NCBI GenBank assembly: GCA_947476045.1
Contig: CANJNZ010000052.1
Coordinates: 1 to 33,381, forward strand
Source of the DNA: Chthoniobacteraceae bacterium
GTDB taxonomy: Bacteria > Verrucomicrobiota > Verrucomicrobiia > Chthoniobacterales > Chthoniobacteraceae
Direction of reading: 5' to 3'
DNA: 33,381 nt
Part shown: in pieces, positions 1-9,300 of the stretch
Layout of the letters: every line of letters starts with the position of its first letter
Position numbering within the stretch: position 1 is the stretch's first letter
Position numbers and translations under genes: made by a program
The notes under the pieces: model-generated
What the model saw: the letters and a program-made list of their open reading frames with translations, nothing else
What the model was told of the DNA's origin: nothing
The model's database searches: none

Positions 1-227
1 ACAAGATTGCGCATTGGTGGAGAGCTTCATGCCTCACGCGCCGCTTCCGGCAAGATAGGCGTCAAGAATCGCAGCCAGTCTCCATTACCTCAGCCGCTCG
101 CCCTCGTGCGTCTTTGCGGCTGGAAGCATTTCGCATCGGATTCGACACCGCACCAAGCTGAACTTCGACACGGCAGCGCAGCGCGATGTTCTCACCGATT
201 GCAGGAGTGGTGGCTGGCTCCGGCATC

Positions 228-1559
228 ATGGACGAACATTTTTCACACATCGGCACACGCGAGATTTGGGGCGGGCTTCATCCCGTCGGTCTTTCGCTGT
301 CTGACCGCAGGCAACATCTCTATCTCATCGGAAAAACGGGTTCGGGAAAAACGACACTGCTTCGCAATCTCATCGTGCAGCACCTTGCCGCCGGGCACGG
401 AGTCGCGCTGATTGACCCGCACGGCGACCTCGCCGAAGAACTCCTCGACTGCATCCCTCCGCATCGCGCCGACGACTTGGTATATTTCAATCCCGGCGAC
501 CTCGACTTCCCCATCGGCCTCAATCTCATCGCCAACGTCACACCCGACGACCGGCACCTTGTCGCCAGCGGAATTGTCGGCGCATTCAAAAGCATCTGGC
601 GGGACTCGTGGGGGCCGCGTCTCGAATACATTCTCTACAACGCCATCGCCGCGCTGCTCGACTGTCCGAACACTTCCCTGCTTGGCGTGAATCGGATGCT
701 CACCGACGCCGATTATCGCCGCCGCATCGTGGCGAAGGTGCGCGACCCGTTTGTGCGCGCATTCTGGACGGACGAATACGAGCAATACGACCCACGGTTC
801 CAGCGCGAGGCCATCGCGCCGATTCAAAACAAGCTCGGGCAATTTCTGCTCAACCCCGTGGTCCGAAACATCCTTGGCCAGGTGCGCACAAAAGTGAGCA
901 TTCCGTTTATGATGAACACGGGCCGCATTTTCATCGCCAATCTCTCCAAAGGAAAACTCGGCGCGGACAAGGCGAACCTGCTCGGCAGCCTGCTCACCAC
1001 GCAGTTCCAACTCGGCGCGATGGCCCGTGTGAACCAGCCCGAGAGCGAACGGCGCGACTTCTTTTTATTCCTCGACGAATTTCACAACTTCACCACCGAC
1101 GCGTTCACCTCGATTCTTTCTGAGGCGCGCAAATACCGCCTCTGTCTCGCACTCGCACATCAATATATCGAGCAAGTGCCGCTTCCGGTGCGCAGTGCTG
1201 TTTTTGGCAACGTCGGCTCCCTTATTTCCTTCCGTGTCGGCAATTCCGACGCCGAGGTTTTGCAGCGCGAATTCGGCAAGAGCTACGCGATGGAAACTTT
1301 CGTCGGACTCGACCGCTTCCAAGTCATAGCGCGTCTCTCCCAGGACGGCCAAACTCGCGAACCTTTCTGGGCGCAAACCCTCCCGCCCATCGAACACCAA
1401 GTCGGCAGACGTAAAAAACTCATCGCCCGCTCACGGGAAAAATACGCCGCTCCACGTGCGGACGTGGAGGCTAAGATTGAACGATGGCTCACCGGCCACG
1501 ACAGAAACCCGCTCAGAATTCGGAAGGGCCGCATCCCATTTCTGCCGGTGAGTCTGTAA
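228..1559 (+). CDS. TraG/HerA-type conjugative DNA-transfer ATPase
   Basis: A P-loop ATPase of the type IV secretion coupling-protein/HerA kind, expected to bind and pump DNA at the membrane during conjugation. The Walker A motif GKTGSGKTT lies at about residues 35-43, followed by ALIDPHGDL, the form usual in this family. Walker B is FLFLDEFHNF at about 277-287. No transmembrane helix is seen, so it is a soluble, short version (443 residues) rather than a full TraD. The start at 228 (MDEHFSHIG) is preferred over the in-frame ATG at 186 because family-like sequence begins there; neither has a good Shine-Dalgarno site. The first 160 bases of the window show no reading frame I can support, so an upstream partner gene may be cut off or degraded. 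Its neighbours (primase, methyltransferase, RadC) fit an integrated mobile element. Confidence 0.8.
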   Translation: MDEHFSHIGTREIWGGLHPVGLSLSDRRQHLYLIGKTGSGKTTLLRNLIVQHLAAGHGVALIDPHGDLAEELLDCIPPHRADDLVYFNPGDLDFPIGLNLIANVTPDDRHLVASGIVGAFKSIWRDSWGPRLEYILYNAIAALLDCPNTSLLGVNRMLTDADYRRRIVAKVRDPFVRAFWTDEYEQYDPRFQREAIAPIQNKLGQFLLNPVVRNILGQVRTKVSIPFMMNTGRIFIANLSKGKLGADKANLLGSLLTTQFQLGAMARVNQPESERRDFFLFLDEFHNFTTDAFTSILSEARKYRLCLALAHQYIEQVPLPVRSAVFGNVGSLISFRVGNSDAEVLQREFGKSYAMETFVGLDRFQVIARLSQDGQTREPFWAQTLPPIEHQVGRRKKLIARSREKYAAPRADVEAKIERWLTGHDRNPLRIRKGRIPFLPVSL

Positions 1560-1626
1560 GCAAAGGTCCACATCGAATTGCACTCGGATGCTGCTCGTCG
1601 GCACTGCGCGGCATCAGCGAGACGCA

Positions 1627-2454
1627 TCAGCGCGTAGTAGTTCGCCACTCATTAAACGTGCTGCACAGCTTGGTTCCGTTGCGTGTGTGCTTTTTCCCGA
1701 CGGGAGTCGCGCGCAGCTTCCCGAAAGCGAAAGTCACCACATCCGAAAATCGTTCTGCTGGGATGTGGTAGCGTGTCCGTTGTTTGAGCCGGAACTTCCG
1801 CTTGATGGCAGTGCCAATCATCGCCCGTAGCGTGCCTTCGTCCTTTCCGGTCTGCCTCATGTAGTCCACGTAGAGGTCGCAGAGGTAATCCACATAGCCG
1901 CTGAGATTCGCGTCCGCTCCGAGGCTGTTGGCCGGATACTTGTTGCCAGAGTCGCGCTTGCCCGTGGGCATGTGAATTTTGATGTCACCGACGTTGTTTC
2001 CAACGAATGAAAACGCTACGCCGCCCCGGCCAGCGTTGGAAGTCGCTTCGCCGGATACGGTCGAATGTTTGACCACGCGCTTACCTTTCACATTGTGCTT
2101 GGCGAGGATGGCGAGAGCATTCCGCACCTCTGTCGGCGAAAGCTCAAACGCACCGTCACGCTCGTGCTCCGCTTTTAGCTCCAAAAGGTCACCAACAGGG
2201 TAGGCTCCCGTTTTATCTTTGTCGGCGAGCTTGTGGCAGGTGGGGCAGAGCAGGATGAGGTTCGCCGCTGCGTTCTTTTGTTCCTCCGTAAGCGAAGGGT
2301 CGTAGCGAGCACCGCCTTTTCGCCGCGCGCGGATATGGCATATTTCGGCGACAATAGTTTCGCCAATCACCAAATGAGCCCTGCACTCCGGCATCGCGCA
2401 TTGGTTTTTGCATTTGGCGAAGAGGCGTTTGATTGTGGTTTCGCTGATGGGCAT
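1627..2454 (-). CDS. HNH endonuclease-like protein
   Basis: Contains a standard HNH/McrA-type metal-binding nuclease motif in its first 90 residues: AEICHIRARRKGG carries the first histidine (about 40), NAAANLILLCPTCHKLAD carries the asparagine (about 65), a CxxC zinc pair and the last histidine (about 74). An N-terminal CxxxCxxxxC-like cysteine set (about 15-24) may complete a structural zinc site. The C-terminal two thirds are not recognised; the stretch GNNVGDIKI resembles the glycine/asparagine-rich linkers often seen in NTPase-associated defence proteins, but that is only a resemblance. The ATG at 2454 is chosen over an upstream TTG (2499) because AAGGAG lies 12 bases before it. It converges with the ATPase gene and diverges from the DUF3800 gene, and could be a defence or restriction component of the element. 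Confidence 0.75.
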   Translation of the reverse strand: MPISETTIKRLFAKCKNQCAMPECRAHLVIGETIVAEICHIRARRKGGARYDPSLTEEQKNAAANLILLCPTCHKLADKDKTGAYPVGDLLELKAEHERDGAFELSPTEVRNALAILAKHNVKGKRVVKHSTVSGEATSNAGRGGVAFSFVGNNVGDIKIHMPTGKRDSGNKYPANSLGADANLSGYVDYLCDLYVDYMRQTGKDEGTLRAMIGTAIKRKFRLKQRTRYHIPAERFSDVVTFAFGKLRATPVGKKHTRNGTKLCSTFNEWRTTTR

Positions 2455-2604
2455 GGACGATTGGAACTCCTTATTCTCCTTTGTGAAAAGCCCCGACAAT
2501 AGAAAGCCCGCGTTCGCCCGCCCGCGAATTTACAATTTTGCCGGTGCGGATTTAGTGCCCGCGCACTTCCCATCGCCGCCTGCATCCCCTTATGATGCCC
2601 GCCG

Positions 2605-3375
2605 ATGCCTCATCACGAATTCGTCCACGATGCTCCGGAGCGCGCCTCGCGCTTCATCGCATTCATTGACGAGTGTGGCGACCATTCGTGGACGCACATC
2701 AACCCAGAATTCCCTCTCTTTGTCCTCTCCACCATCATCGTTGAGCGCGAGCACTACGCGCGCGAAATCATTCCAGCACTCGCGCGGTTGAAGCTCAACT
2801 ATTGGCCGCATGAGGGCGTCAATCTCCACACTCGCGACATCCGAAAGGCGCTCGCCGACTTCGCCTTTCTTCAAGTCCCCGCGTTGCGCGAAACATTTCT
2901 CGCCGAAGTCAGTGCGATGATGGCGCGGTTTGAATTCACACTTTTCATCACCGGCATTCGTAAACCCGAGTTCACCGCCGCACACGCTCCGCACAGCGCC
3001 GACCCTTACGAAATTGCGTTGGAGCGCACCTTTGAGCGCGTATTGCACTTTCTTGAAGGCCACGGCGAAACCGCACTTCCCGTCATCGCCGAGGCGCGCG
3101 GCAAGACCGAGGATGCAGCTCTCGCCGCGTCGTTTTTCCGCCTGCTCCATGATGGCACTCGCACCGTGCCGGGCGACCGCTTCCGCCGGCTTCACTGCCC
3201 CATGACCTTCGTGCGCAAACAGCAAAACATCGCGGGCACGCAACTCGCAGACCTCTGCGGCTACCCGTCGTCGCGTCATATTTTGAAACCCGCACAACCG
3301 AATCTCGCTTTCGACGTAGTGCGCGCCCATCTTTACGAGCGTGACGGAGAAACCGGCTGGCTTGTGCTTCCGTAG
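2605..3375 (+). CDS. DUF3800 domain protein
   Basis: The start RFIAFIDECGDHSW (residues 16-29) is the FIDESGD-type signature of the DUF3800 family, with acidic residues D22, E23 and D26 that probably bind metal. The C-terminal segment IAGTQLADLCGYPSSRHI matches the second conserved block of the family (usually QLADxxAgai). These proteins have an RNase H-like fold by family description and are often found in phage, plasmid and defence contexts; a nuclease role is likely but not proven. The length of 256 residues is usual. The gene is transcribed away from the HNH gene, from which it is separated by about 150 bases. A hairpin lies 8 bases after the stop codon. Confidence 0.75.
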   Translation: MPHHEFVHDAPERASRFIAFIDECGDHSWTHINPEFPLFVLSTIIVEREHYAREIIPALARLKLNYWPHEGVNLHTRDIRKALADFAFLQVPALRETFLAEVSAMMARFEFTLFITGIRKPEFTAAHAPHSADPYEIALERTFERVLHFLEGHGETALPVIAEARGKTEDAALAASFFRLLHDGTRTVPGDRFRRLHCPMTFVRKQQNIAGTQLADLCGYPSSRHILKPAQPNLAFDVVRAHLYERDGETGWLVLP

Positions 3376-3383
3376 AAAAGGAA

Positions 3384-3418
3384 ATGGGCGGCTCCGACAA
3401 TTGCCGGAAACCGCCCAT
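3384..3418. terminator. Hairpin after DUF3800 gene
   Basis: A perfect 8-bp inverted repeat, ATGGGCGG (3384-3391) and CCGCCCAT (3411-3418), encloses a 19-base loop with a further short TCCG/CGGA pairing. It starts 8 bases after the DUF3800 stop. There is no T-run directly after it, so it may be a weak terminator or an mRNA-stabilising hairpin. The rest of 3419-3640 shows no convincing gene. Confidence 0.45.
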
Positions 3419-3560
3419 CGTTCGAGAATTCCCGAACCTTTATCCATTATACGGGACGCGCTTCGTTTGGCAAGGGCCGCTTCCACCACACCCGAGGCGG
3501 GTGGCCCGGCATGACTGTTAAAGTGGCACCGTGTCGCTCCCTATTCTCGCGCGCCATCGC

Positions 3561-3570
3561 GTGGTAGAAT
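3561..3570 (+). promoter_or_regulatory. Candidate extended -10 element before methyltransferase
   Basis: GTGGTAGAAT, with TAGAAT at 3565-3570, lies 70 bases before the methyltransferase start and is almost the same as the element in front of the primase gene (TGATAGAAT). No good -35 box is present at the right distance, so it would have to work as an extended -10 promoter. Confidence 0.3.
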
Positions 3571-3640
3571 CCCCAGCGGAGGGTGCGGAAGCCGCGCGGA
3601 TGCACGGCCACCCTTCGTTCTTTCACCGAGGAGTCATGGA

Positions 3641-4309
3641 ATGTCCCAAACCAACATCGCAGCGCAATTGCTGCCCTATCTGGATCGTGTCACGCATGGC
3701 GACTGCATCGCCGTGCTCGCGGAGCTGCCGCCTGTGTGCGTGGATCTCGTCGTCACCGATCCGCCGTATCTCGTTGGCTACCGCGAGCGCAACGGACGCC
3801 CCGTTGGCAATGACGACAACGATGCGTGGCTCCTGCCCGCATTCCGCGCAGTTGCTCGCGTGATGAAACCACACAGCCTGTGCGCGAGTTTCTACGGTTG
3901 GCCTCACGCGGACCGGTTTCTGTCCGTGTGGAAAGCGTGCGGGCTGCGTCCCGTCAGCCATCTGGTTTGGCTGAAAAGTTACACCTGCCGCGCTGGCTAC
4001 ACGCACACGCGGCACGAGACGGGTTATCTGCTCGCCAAAGGCAGACCGCCATTGCCGCAGAATCCGCCGCCCGATGTGCTCCCGTGGAGCTACACAGGCA
4101 ACCGCGCCCATCCCACCGAAAAGCCCGGCGCTGCGCTACAGCCGCTCATCCGCGCCTATTCGCGCCCCGGTGACATCGTGCTCGACCCGTTTGCCGGATC
4201 GGGCTCGACAGGATTCGCCGCACGCAGTTGCGGACGGCGCTTCATCCTGATCGAAAAAGAGGCGTGGCACTGCGAAAATGTGAGCCGCCGGATCGAGCAC
4301 AGACAATGA
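3641..4309 (+). CDS. DNA adenine/cytosine-N4 methyltransferase
   Basis: A short class-beta amino-methyltransferase (222 residues) that transfers a methyl group from S-adenosylmethionine to adenine N6 or cytosine N4. The catalytic motif IV is TDPPYLVG at residues 39-46; the SAM-binding motif is LDPFAGSGSTGFAA at 181-194; HPTEKP (157-162) comes just before it, as usual in this group. The order catalytic-then-SAM motif identifies the class. No target-recognition domain of any size is present, which is typical of phage- and element-borne solitary enzymes. GAGGAG (3628-3633) is placed 7 bases before the ATG, one of the few strong ribosome sites in the window. No restriction enzyme gene of clear type is next to it; the HNH gene at 1627 is the only candidate. 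Confidence 0.85.
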   Translation: MSQTNIAAQLLPYLDRVTHGDCIAVLAELPPVCVDLVVTDPPYLVGYRERNGRPVGNDDNDAWLLPAFRAVARVMKPHSLCASFYGWPHADRFLSVWKACGLRPVSHLVWLKSYTCRAGYTHTRHETGYLLAKGRPPLPQNPPPDVLPWSYTGNRAHPTEKPGAALQPLIRAYSRPGDIVLDPFAGSGSTGFAARSCGRRFILIEKEAWHCENVSRRIEHRQ

Positions 4310-4318
4310 TCCAACACA

Positions 4319-4353
4319 AGACCCCGACCGATGAAAGTCTGCCGGGGTCTTTT
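4319..4353 (+). terminator. Rho-independent terminator after methyltransferase
   Basis: AGACCCCG (4319-4326) pairs with CGGGGTCT (4343-4350), followed by a short T-run. It lies 9 bases after the methyltransferase stop. Confidence 0.8.
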
Positions 4354-4380
4354 CCATTTCTCTGGCGTCTGTGATAGAAT
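4351..4380 (+). promoter_or_regulatory. Candidate promoter of primase-radC operon
   Basis: TTTCCA (4351-4356, four of six matches to TTGACA) and TAGAAT (4375-4380) are 18 bases apart, with TG two bases before the -10 box. The element follows directly on the terminator of the previous gene and precedes the primase start by 64 bases. Confidence 0.45.
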
Positions 4381-4444
4381 CAGGAATGGAAATCAGCCGC
4401 GCATGTCGCGCGGCCATCCATGAACCTTCACAGGAGGAATAGCC

Positions 4445-5470
4445 ATGACCACATTCGTGGACTTCAAGGCGGTGAAGGCTGCCGTCACCATGCTCCAGGT
4501 GCTCGAACACTACGGCTTTGCCGAGTCGTTCAAGCGCACGGGGAACAGCCTTAGCGGGCCTTGCCCGCTTCACAATGGACAGAACAGGACGCAATTTCGC
4601 GTCTCGTTGGAAAAGAACTGCTGGAATTGCTTCGGCACCTGCAATGGTGGCGGAAACATTCTGGACTTCGTTGCGCGCAAGGAGGGATGCACCCTCCGCG
4701 AAGCAGCGTTGAAATTGTGCGACTGGTTTCAGTTGCCCACGCAGGAGAAATCGCAGCGACCTGAAAAGGACGTGTCAGAATCGCCAAAGACAGACGCACC
4801 GCCGAAAGCGGAGCGTCCAACCAAGACAGCGAAGCCCAAAAGGCCGGATACCGATGAGGACGGTCCGAACAAGCCACTCGGTTTCGAGTTGCAGCACCTT
4901 GATGCGGAACATCCGTATCTCTTGGAGCGCGGATTGAGTGCGGAAACCATCGCGGAGTTCAGCATCGGCCATTGTAGCAAAGGCAGCATGACTGGGCGCA
5001 TCGTCGTTCCGATTCACAACGCAGACGGTCAGCTTGTCGCTTACGCGGGACGCTGGCCGGGCGCGCCGCCGGATGAAGACACGCCGAAATACAAACTGCC
5101 GCCGGGGTTTCGCAAAGCGCAGGAGGTTTTCAATCTCCACCGCGCGATGCGTGAGCCGCACGACACACCGTTGTATATCGTCGAGGGATTCTTCGACGCG
5201 ATTTGGCTGTGGCAGCACGGCATTCGTCGTGTGGTCGCGCTGATGGGAAGCACACTGTCGCCGGTTCAGGCGGCGCTCATCCAACGCATTGTCACGCCGG
5301 ACGACCGCATTGTGGTCATGTTCGACGAGGATGATGCAGGACGCGCCGGGCGCGAGAAAGCAGTTCATCGGTTGTCGCTTCATTGCTTCGTGCGGACTCA
5401 CCAGTTCGCGCAGGAAGGCCAGCAGCCCGATGCGCTCACCGGCGAGCAGATCGCTACGTTGCTCACATGA
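4445..5470 (+). CDS. CHC2 zinc-finger/Toprim DNA primase
   Basis: A DnaG-type primase of the element/phage kind, making RNA primers for replication. The N-terminal zinc ribbon uses C40, H43, C62 and C66 (PCPLHNG and WNCFGTCNGGG), followed by NILDFVARKEG as in CHC2 domains. A charged, lysine/proline-rich linker spans about 98-145. The Toprim domain is at about 240-330: LYIVEGFFDA gives the catalytic glutamate (E246) and MFDEDDAGRAG the DxD-type metal-binding aspartates. At 341 residues it lacks the C-terminal helicase-binding domain of cellular DnaG. AGGAGG lies 6-12 bases before the ATG. The stop overlaps the next start (ATGA), so the two are translationally coupled. Confidence 0.85.
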   Translation: MTTFVDFKAVKAAVTMLQVLEHYGFAESFKRTGNSLSGPCPLHNGQNRTQFRVSLEKNCWNCFGTCNGGGNILDFVARKEGCTLREAALKLCDWFQLPTQEKSQRPEKDVSESPKTDAPPKAERPTKTAKPKRPDTDEDGPNKPLGFELQHLDAEHPYLLERGLSAETIAEFSIGHCSKGSMTGRIVVPIHNADGQLVAYAGRWPGAPPDEDTPKYKLPPGFRKAQEVFNLHRAMREPHDTPLYIVEGFFDAIWLWQHGIRRVVALMGSTLSPVQAALIQRIVTPDDRIVVMFDEDDAGRAGREKAVHRLSLHCFVRTHQFAQEGQQPDALTGEQIATLLT

Positions 5471-5976
5471 TGACGCAACTCGATCTCTTCGCGTGGAAAC
5501 CGAAGGTGATGCGGAGTCGAAAACCGAAAGGAGCGTGCGAATGGAAGATCGTCTCACTGCGGGAAACTGCAAGCGACGAACTTCCCTGCTGCATCAAGCC
5601 GGAGGATGCTGTGCAATACTGGCGCAAGCACATCGCGACTGCCCCGCACTTCAACCCGGACTGCGAATGTTTCGCAGTGCTCCTGCTCAACGTGCGACAG
5701 CGGATTCGAGGTCATCACCTCGTCTCCATTGGCTCACTCAATGAAGCAATGGCCCATCCGCGAGAAGTATTTCGCGCGGCAGTCATCGGTGCAGCGTGGG
5801 GTGTCGTGCTCATGCACAATCACCCCAGCGGCGATCCAAGTCCATCGGATGCCGACATTCGCATGACAAGGCGGCTCGCAGAATGCGGTCGCACCTTGCA
5901 AATCACAGTCTGCGATCACGTCATCATCGGCACCACGCAGCACCTTTCCCTTCGAGAGACGGGCATCATCCAATGA
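5467..5976 (+). CDS. RadC-like JAB/MPN domain protein
   Basis: A 169-residue RadC-family protein with the full metalloprotease-type JAMM signature: LMHNHPSGDPSPSDAD at about 115-130, with H117, H119 and D130 as zinc ligands, and an upstream glutamate in the DCECFAVLLLN block. RadC proteins were named for DNA repair, but those carried on mobile elements are of uncertain role. The start ATG at 5467 overlaps the stop of the primase gene; the longer reading frame from 5383 would lie inside the primase gene and its extra residues look nothing like the family. A strong terminator follows at 5988. Confidence 0.85.
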   Translation: MMTQLDLFAWKPKVMRSRKPKGACEWKIVSLRETASDELPCCIKPEDAVQYWRKHIATAPHFNPDCECFAVLLLNVRQRIRGHHLVSIGSLNEAMAHPREVFRAAVIGAAWGVVLMHNHPSGDPSPSDADIRMTRRLAECGRTLQITVCDHVIIGTTQHLSLRETGIIQ

Positions 5977-5987
5977 CCCGCAAAATC

Positions 5988-6022
5988 AAAACCCCGTTCA
6001 GCACACGCTGAGCGGGGTTTTT
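5988..6022 (+). terminator. Rho-independent terminator after radC-like gene
   Basis: AAACCCCGTTCAGC and GCTGAGCGGGGTTT form a 14-bp stem (one G-T pair) with an ACAC loop, ending in a T-run. It closes the primase-radC operon. Confidence 0.9.
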
Positions 6023-6384
6023 CGATGCAATGCATTATTTTTACATACGCAAACGCCATGTAATGAATTTGAAGCACGGGCATAATGCAAATGTCACTTT
6101 ATTAGTTTTGACAACGGATTTGATGAAACCGTATTCATGCGGATGTTCGCGTTTTCCAAAAAAAGCTCCCACAATGAAAACACCCCAACGTTTCGCCCGT
6201 CAGGTTTCTCCCAATTTACCTACGTGGACACACGACTTCTCAGACTTCGGAACTGAACACTGCGCCCTTCAAAAAACTGTGCCTTCCAACGGGACGCTTG
6301 CGCGTTCTCTCCCCGCTCACTCACAAGCCGCAGTGATGTCGCGGCATTCTTTCGTTTTTCTTAATCAATAACCCGATCCGACTT
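6023..6384. other. Intergenic region before RCC1 protein
   Basis: About 360 bases with no gene I can support. It includes an AT-rich part (6027-6130) and then a stretch of ordinary composition up to the RCC1 gene start. The 113-codon frame at 6030-6371 has no recognisable domain or ribosome site. The promoter of the downstream surface-protein operon should lie here, but I cannot pick a convincing -35/-10 pair. Confidence 0.5.
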
Positions 6385-9300
6385 ATGAGCATGAACAACC
6401 TTTCTTCCCTGCTGCCCCGCCGAGTGCGGAGTCATTTACAAAAAGCGATGGTGTGGATGGCGCTTGTTTTCGCCGGTGCGGCGCAGGCGCAGGTGGCCGC
6501 GCCCTCACTGACTCCACAGGCATCCAGTGCATATCCGGTCACGCAAGATATCTCGGTGAGCTGCGCGACATCCGGGGCGGTCATTCATTACACGACCAAC
6601 GGCAACGATCCGACGGCGACTGACAAAGTGGTGGTTTCCGGCCAGACCGTGACGGTCAACCGTCCGATGACACTGAAGGCAAAAGCCTTTCATGCCACGC
6701 TGGGTCAAAGTGCGGTGACCTCCAGCTACTACGGAGTGTTTGGACAGGTGGCAGCGGGCAGTCAGCACACGCTGGCGTTGACGACCGATGGAACCGTGTG
6801 GGCATGGGGCTACAACAGCAACGGCCAGTTGGGGGACGGGACGACCACCCAGCGCACGATCCCCGGCCTCATTCCCGGACTGACCAACGTGATTGCCATT
6901 GCAGCGGGAGACAGCCACAGCGTAGCGCTCAAGAGCGACGGGACGGTGTGGTGCTGGGGCAACAACGGACAGGGCCGGTTGGGCGACGGGACGACCGTGA
7001 CCCGGAAGACTCCGGTGCAGGTCAGTGGGTTGAGCGGGATTGCAGAAATTGCAGCGGGCAGCAATTACACAGTCGCATTGAAGAACGATGGAACGGTGTG
7101 GGCGTGGGGGGCCAACGGGCAGGGTCAGTTGGGAGACAACACTGTTAGCAACAAGCAAACACCAGTGCAGGTGAGCGGGCTGACCAACGCGATTGAAATT
7201 ACCGCAGGCCGAGAGCACACGCTGGCACTCAAGTCGGACGGCACGGTGGTGGCATGGGGTTACAATAGCAAGGGGCAGTTAGGCAACAACACGCTGGTCA
7301 AGTCCAAAGTGCCGGTTGCCGTGAGCGGGCTTACGGGTGTGGCGCATGTGGAGGCGGGCGATCTGCATAGCGTGGCACTCAAAACCGATGGCACGGTTTG
7401 GTGCTGGGGATTTAATAGCAAAGGCCAGTTGGGCGACAACACCACCACGGATCGATTGGTGCCAGTGCAGGCGAGCGGGTTGACCGGCGCGCTGGTGGTA
7501 TCTGCCGGTGACAATCACACACTGGCCGTGACAGGAAGCGGAGCCGTCTGGGCTTGGGGAGCCAATGACTACGGCCAGCTTGGGATAGGCAATACCACCT
7601 ACAAGACCACGCCCCAGCAGGTGACAGGCTTGAGCGGGATGGTCACGTTGTCTGGTGGCGGCACGCACAGTGTTGCGATCAAAGTTGACGGCACCGTGTG
7701 GTCATGGGGCCGCAACAACAAGGGACAGCTCTGCGACGCCAGCACCACGGATCGGCTTGCCCCAGTGCAGGTGCGCGGGTATGTGCAAGGCGGGCAGGTT
7801 GCGCAGGTGGCAAGCAGCGGTCAGCACAGCCTTGCGCTGAGTGACGGCACGGTTTGGGCGTGGGGCTATAACAGCAACGGCCAGTTGGGCGACGGGACAA
7901 CCACCCAACGCACGGTTCCGACGCAAATCGCGGAACTCACCAATATCATCGCGGTGGGTGCGGGCGACATTCATAGTGTGGCGCTCAAGAGCGACGGCAC
8001 GGTTTGGACATGGGGCGGCAACACTCAGGGCAGATTGGGTGATGGCACGACGACCGATCGGCACACCCCGGTGCAGGTCAACGGGCTGACCGGCGTCGTG
8101 GAAATTGCCGTGGGCGGAGATTTCAACCTTGCACGAAAAAATGACGGCACCGTGTGGGCATGGGGCAATAATGCCTATGGAAAGCTGGGAGACAACACTA
8201 CCACCAATCGCTACACGCCGGTGCAAGTGAGCGGATTGACCACGGCTGTTGGCCTTGGTGCTGGCAGTGACCATTCTTTGGCCATCAAGTCGGACGGAAC
8301 CGTCGTGACATGGGGCTTAAACAGCAAGGGCCAATTGGGCAACAACACGCTGACTAACTCCAAAGTTCCGGTTGCCGTGAGCAGTCTCACCGGTGTGACC
8401 CACGTGGAGGGCGGGTTTAAGCACAGTGTTGCTGTCAAAGACGACGGCACGGTCTGGTGCTGGGGTTACAACCTCACAGGCCAGTTGGGCAACAACACCA
8501 ATACGGATCAGAAAGTTCCCGTGCAAGTCAGCGGGCTGAGTGGTGTGGTGGCGGTGGCTGCGGGGGAGGATCATACCATAGCGGTGACCGACAGCGGAAA
8601 CCTTTGGACGTGGGGCGGGAATACCTACGGCCAACTGGGCATAGGGAATACCACCAACAAAACCACTCCGCAACAAGTGACGACCGTGAGTGGAATACTG
8701 GCGGCTTCCGGCGGGGCCAACCACACCCTCGCATTGAAAAACGACGGCTCAATCTGGGCATCGGGCCGTAACATCAAGGGGCAGTTGGGAGATGGCAGCA
8801 CCACGGATCGCACCAGCCCGGTGCAGGTGCAGGGTCCGCCGGTTCCACCGGCCACCGGCTGGCTATATTTGATTGATGCCCTGCTCGATTCCGATGGTGA
8901 TGGACTGCCCAACTGGTGGGAGTTGCAAAACGGACTGGATCCCAACGACAACGGCTCGGTCAACGTCAACAACGGTCCTTTGGGTGATCCGGATGGCGAC
9001 GGCGCCAACAACCTCGCTGAATACACCAACGGAACCGATCCGCTCAATTTCTTCAATGGGGTGTTGCCCGAATTGAGCATCGTCAGCGGGAATAATCAGA
9101 CCGGCGACATCGGAACCATTCTTGCGCAGCCGCTGGTGATCTCACTAACCAACCCCGGCGTCGGGCCGTTTGTCAATGCACCGGTGTTGTTCAGCGTCAC
9201 GCAGGGAGAGGCGCAACTGGCGGCCAGCGAGAACGACACCCCCTCGGCATCGCTCAATCTTCACACGGATGCCGGTGGACAGTCATCGGTGGTCGTGTTG

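Noticed and set aside
243-1010. Long reading frame on the - strand inside the ATPase gene
   Set aside because: It is the shadow of a GC-rich gene whose + strand frame has clear Walker motifs; the translation has no recognisable domain.
6030-6371. Possible small gene between the RadC terminator and the RCC1 gene
   Set aside because: No ribosome site, no domain, mixed composition along its length; treated as intergenic.
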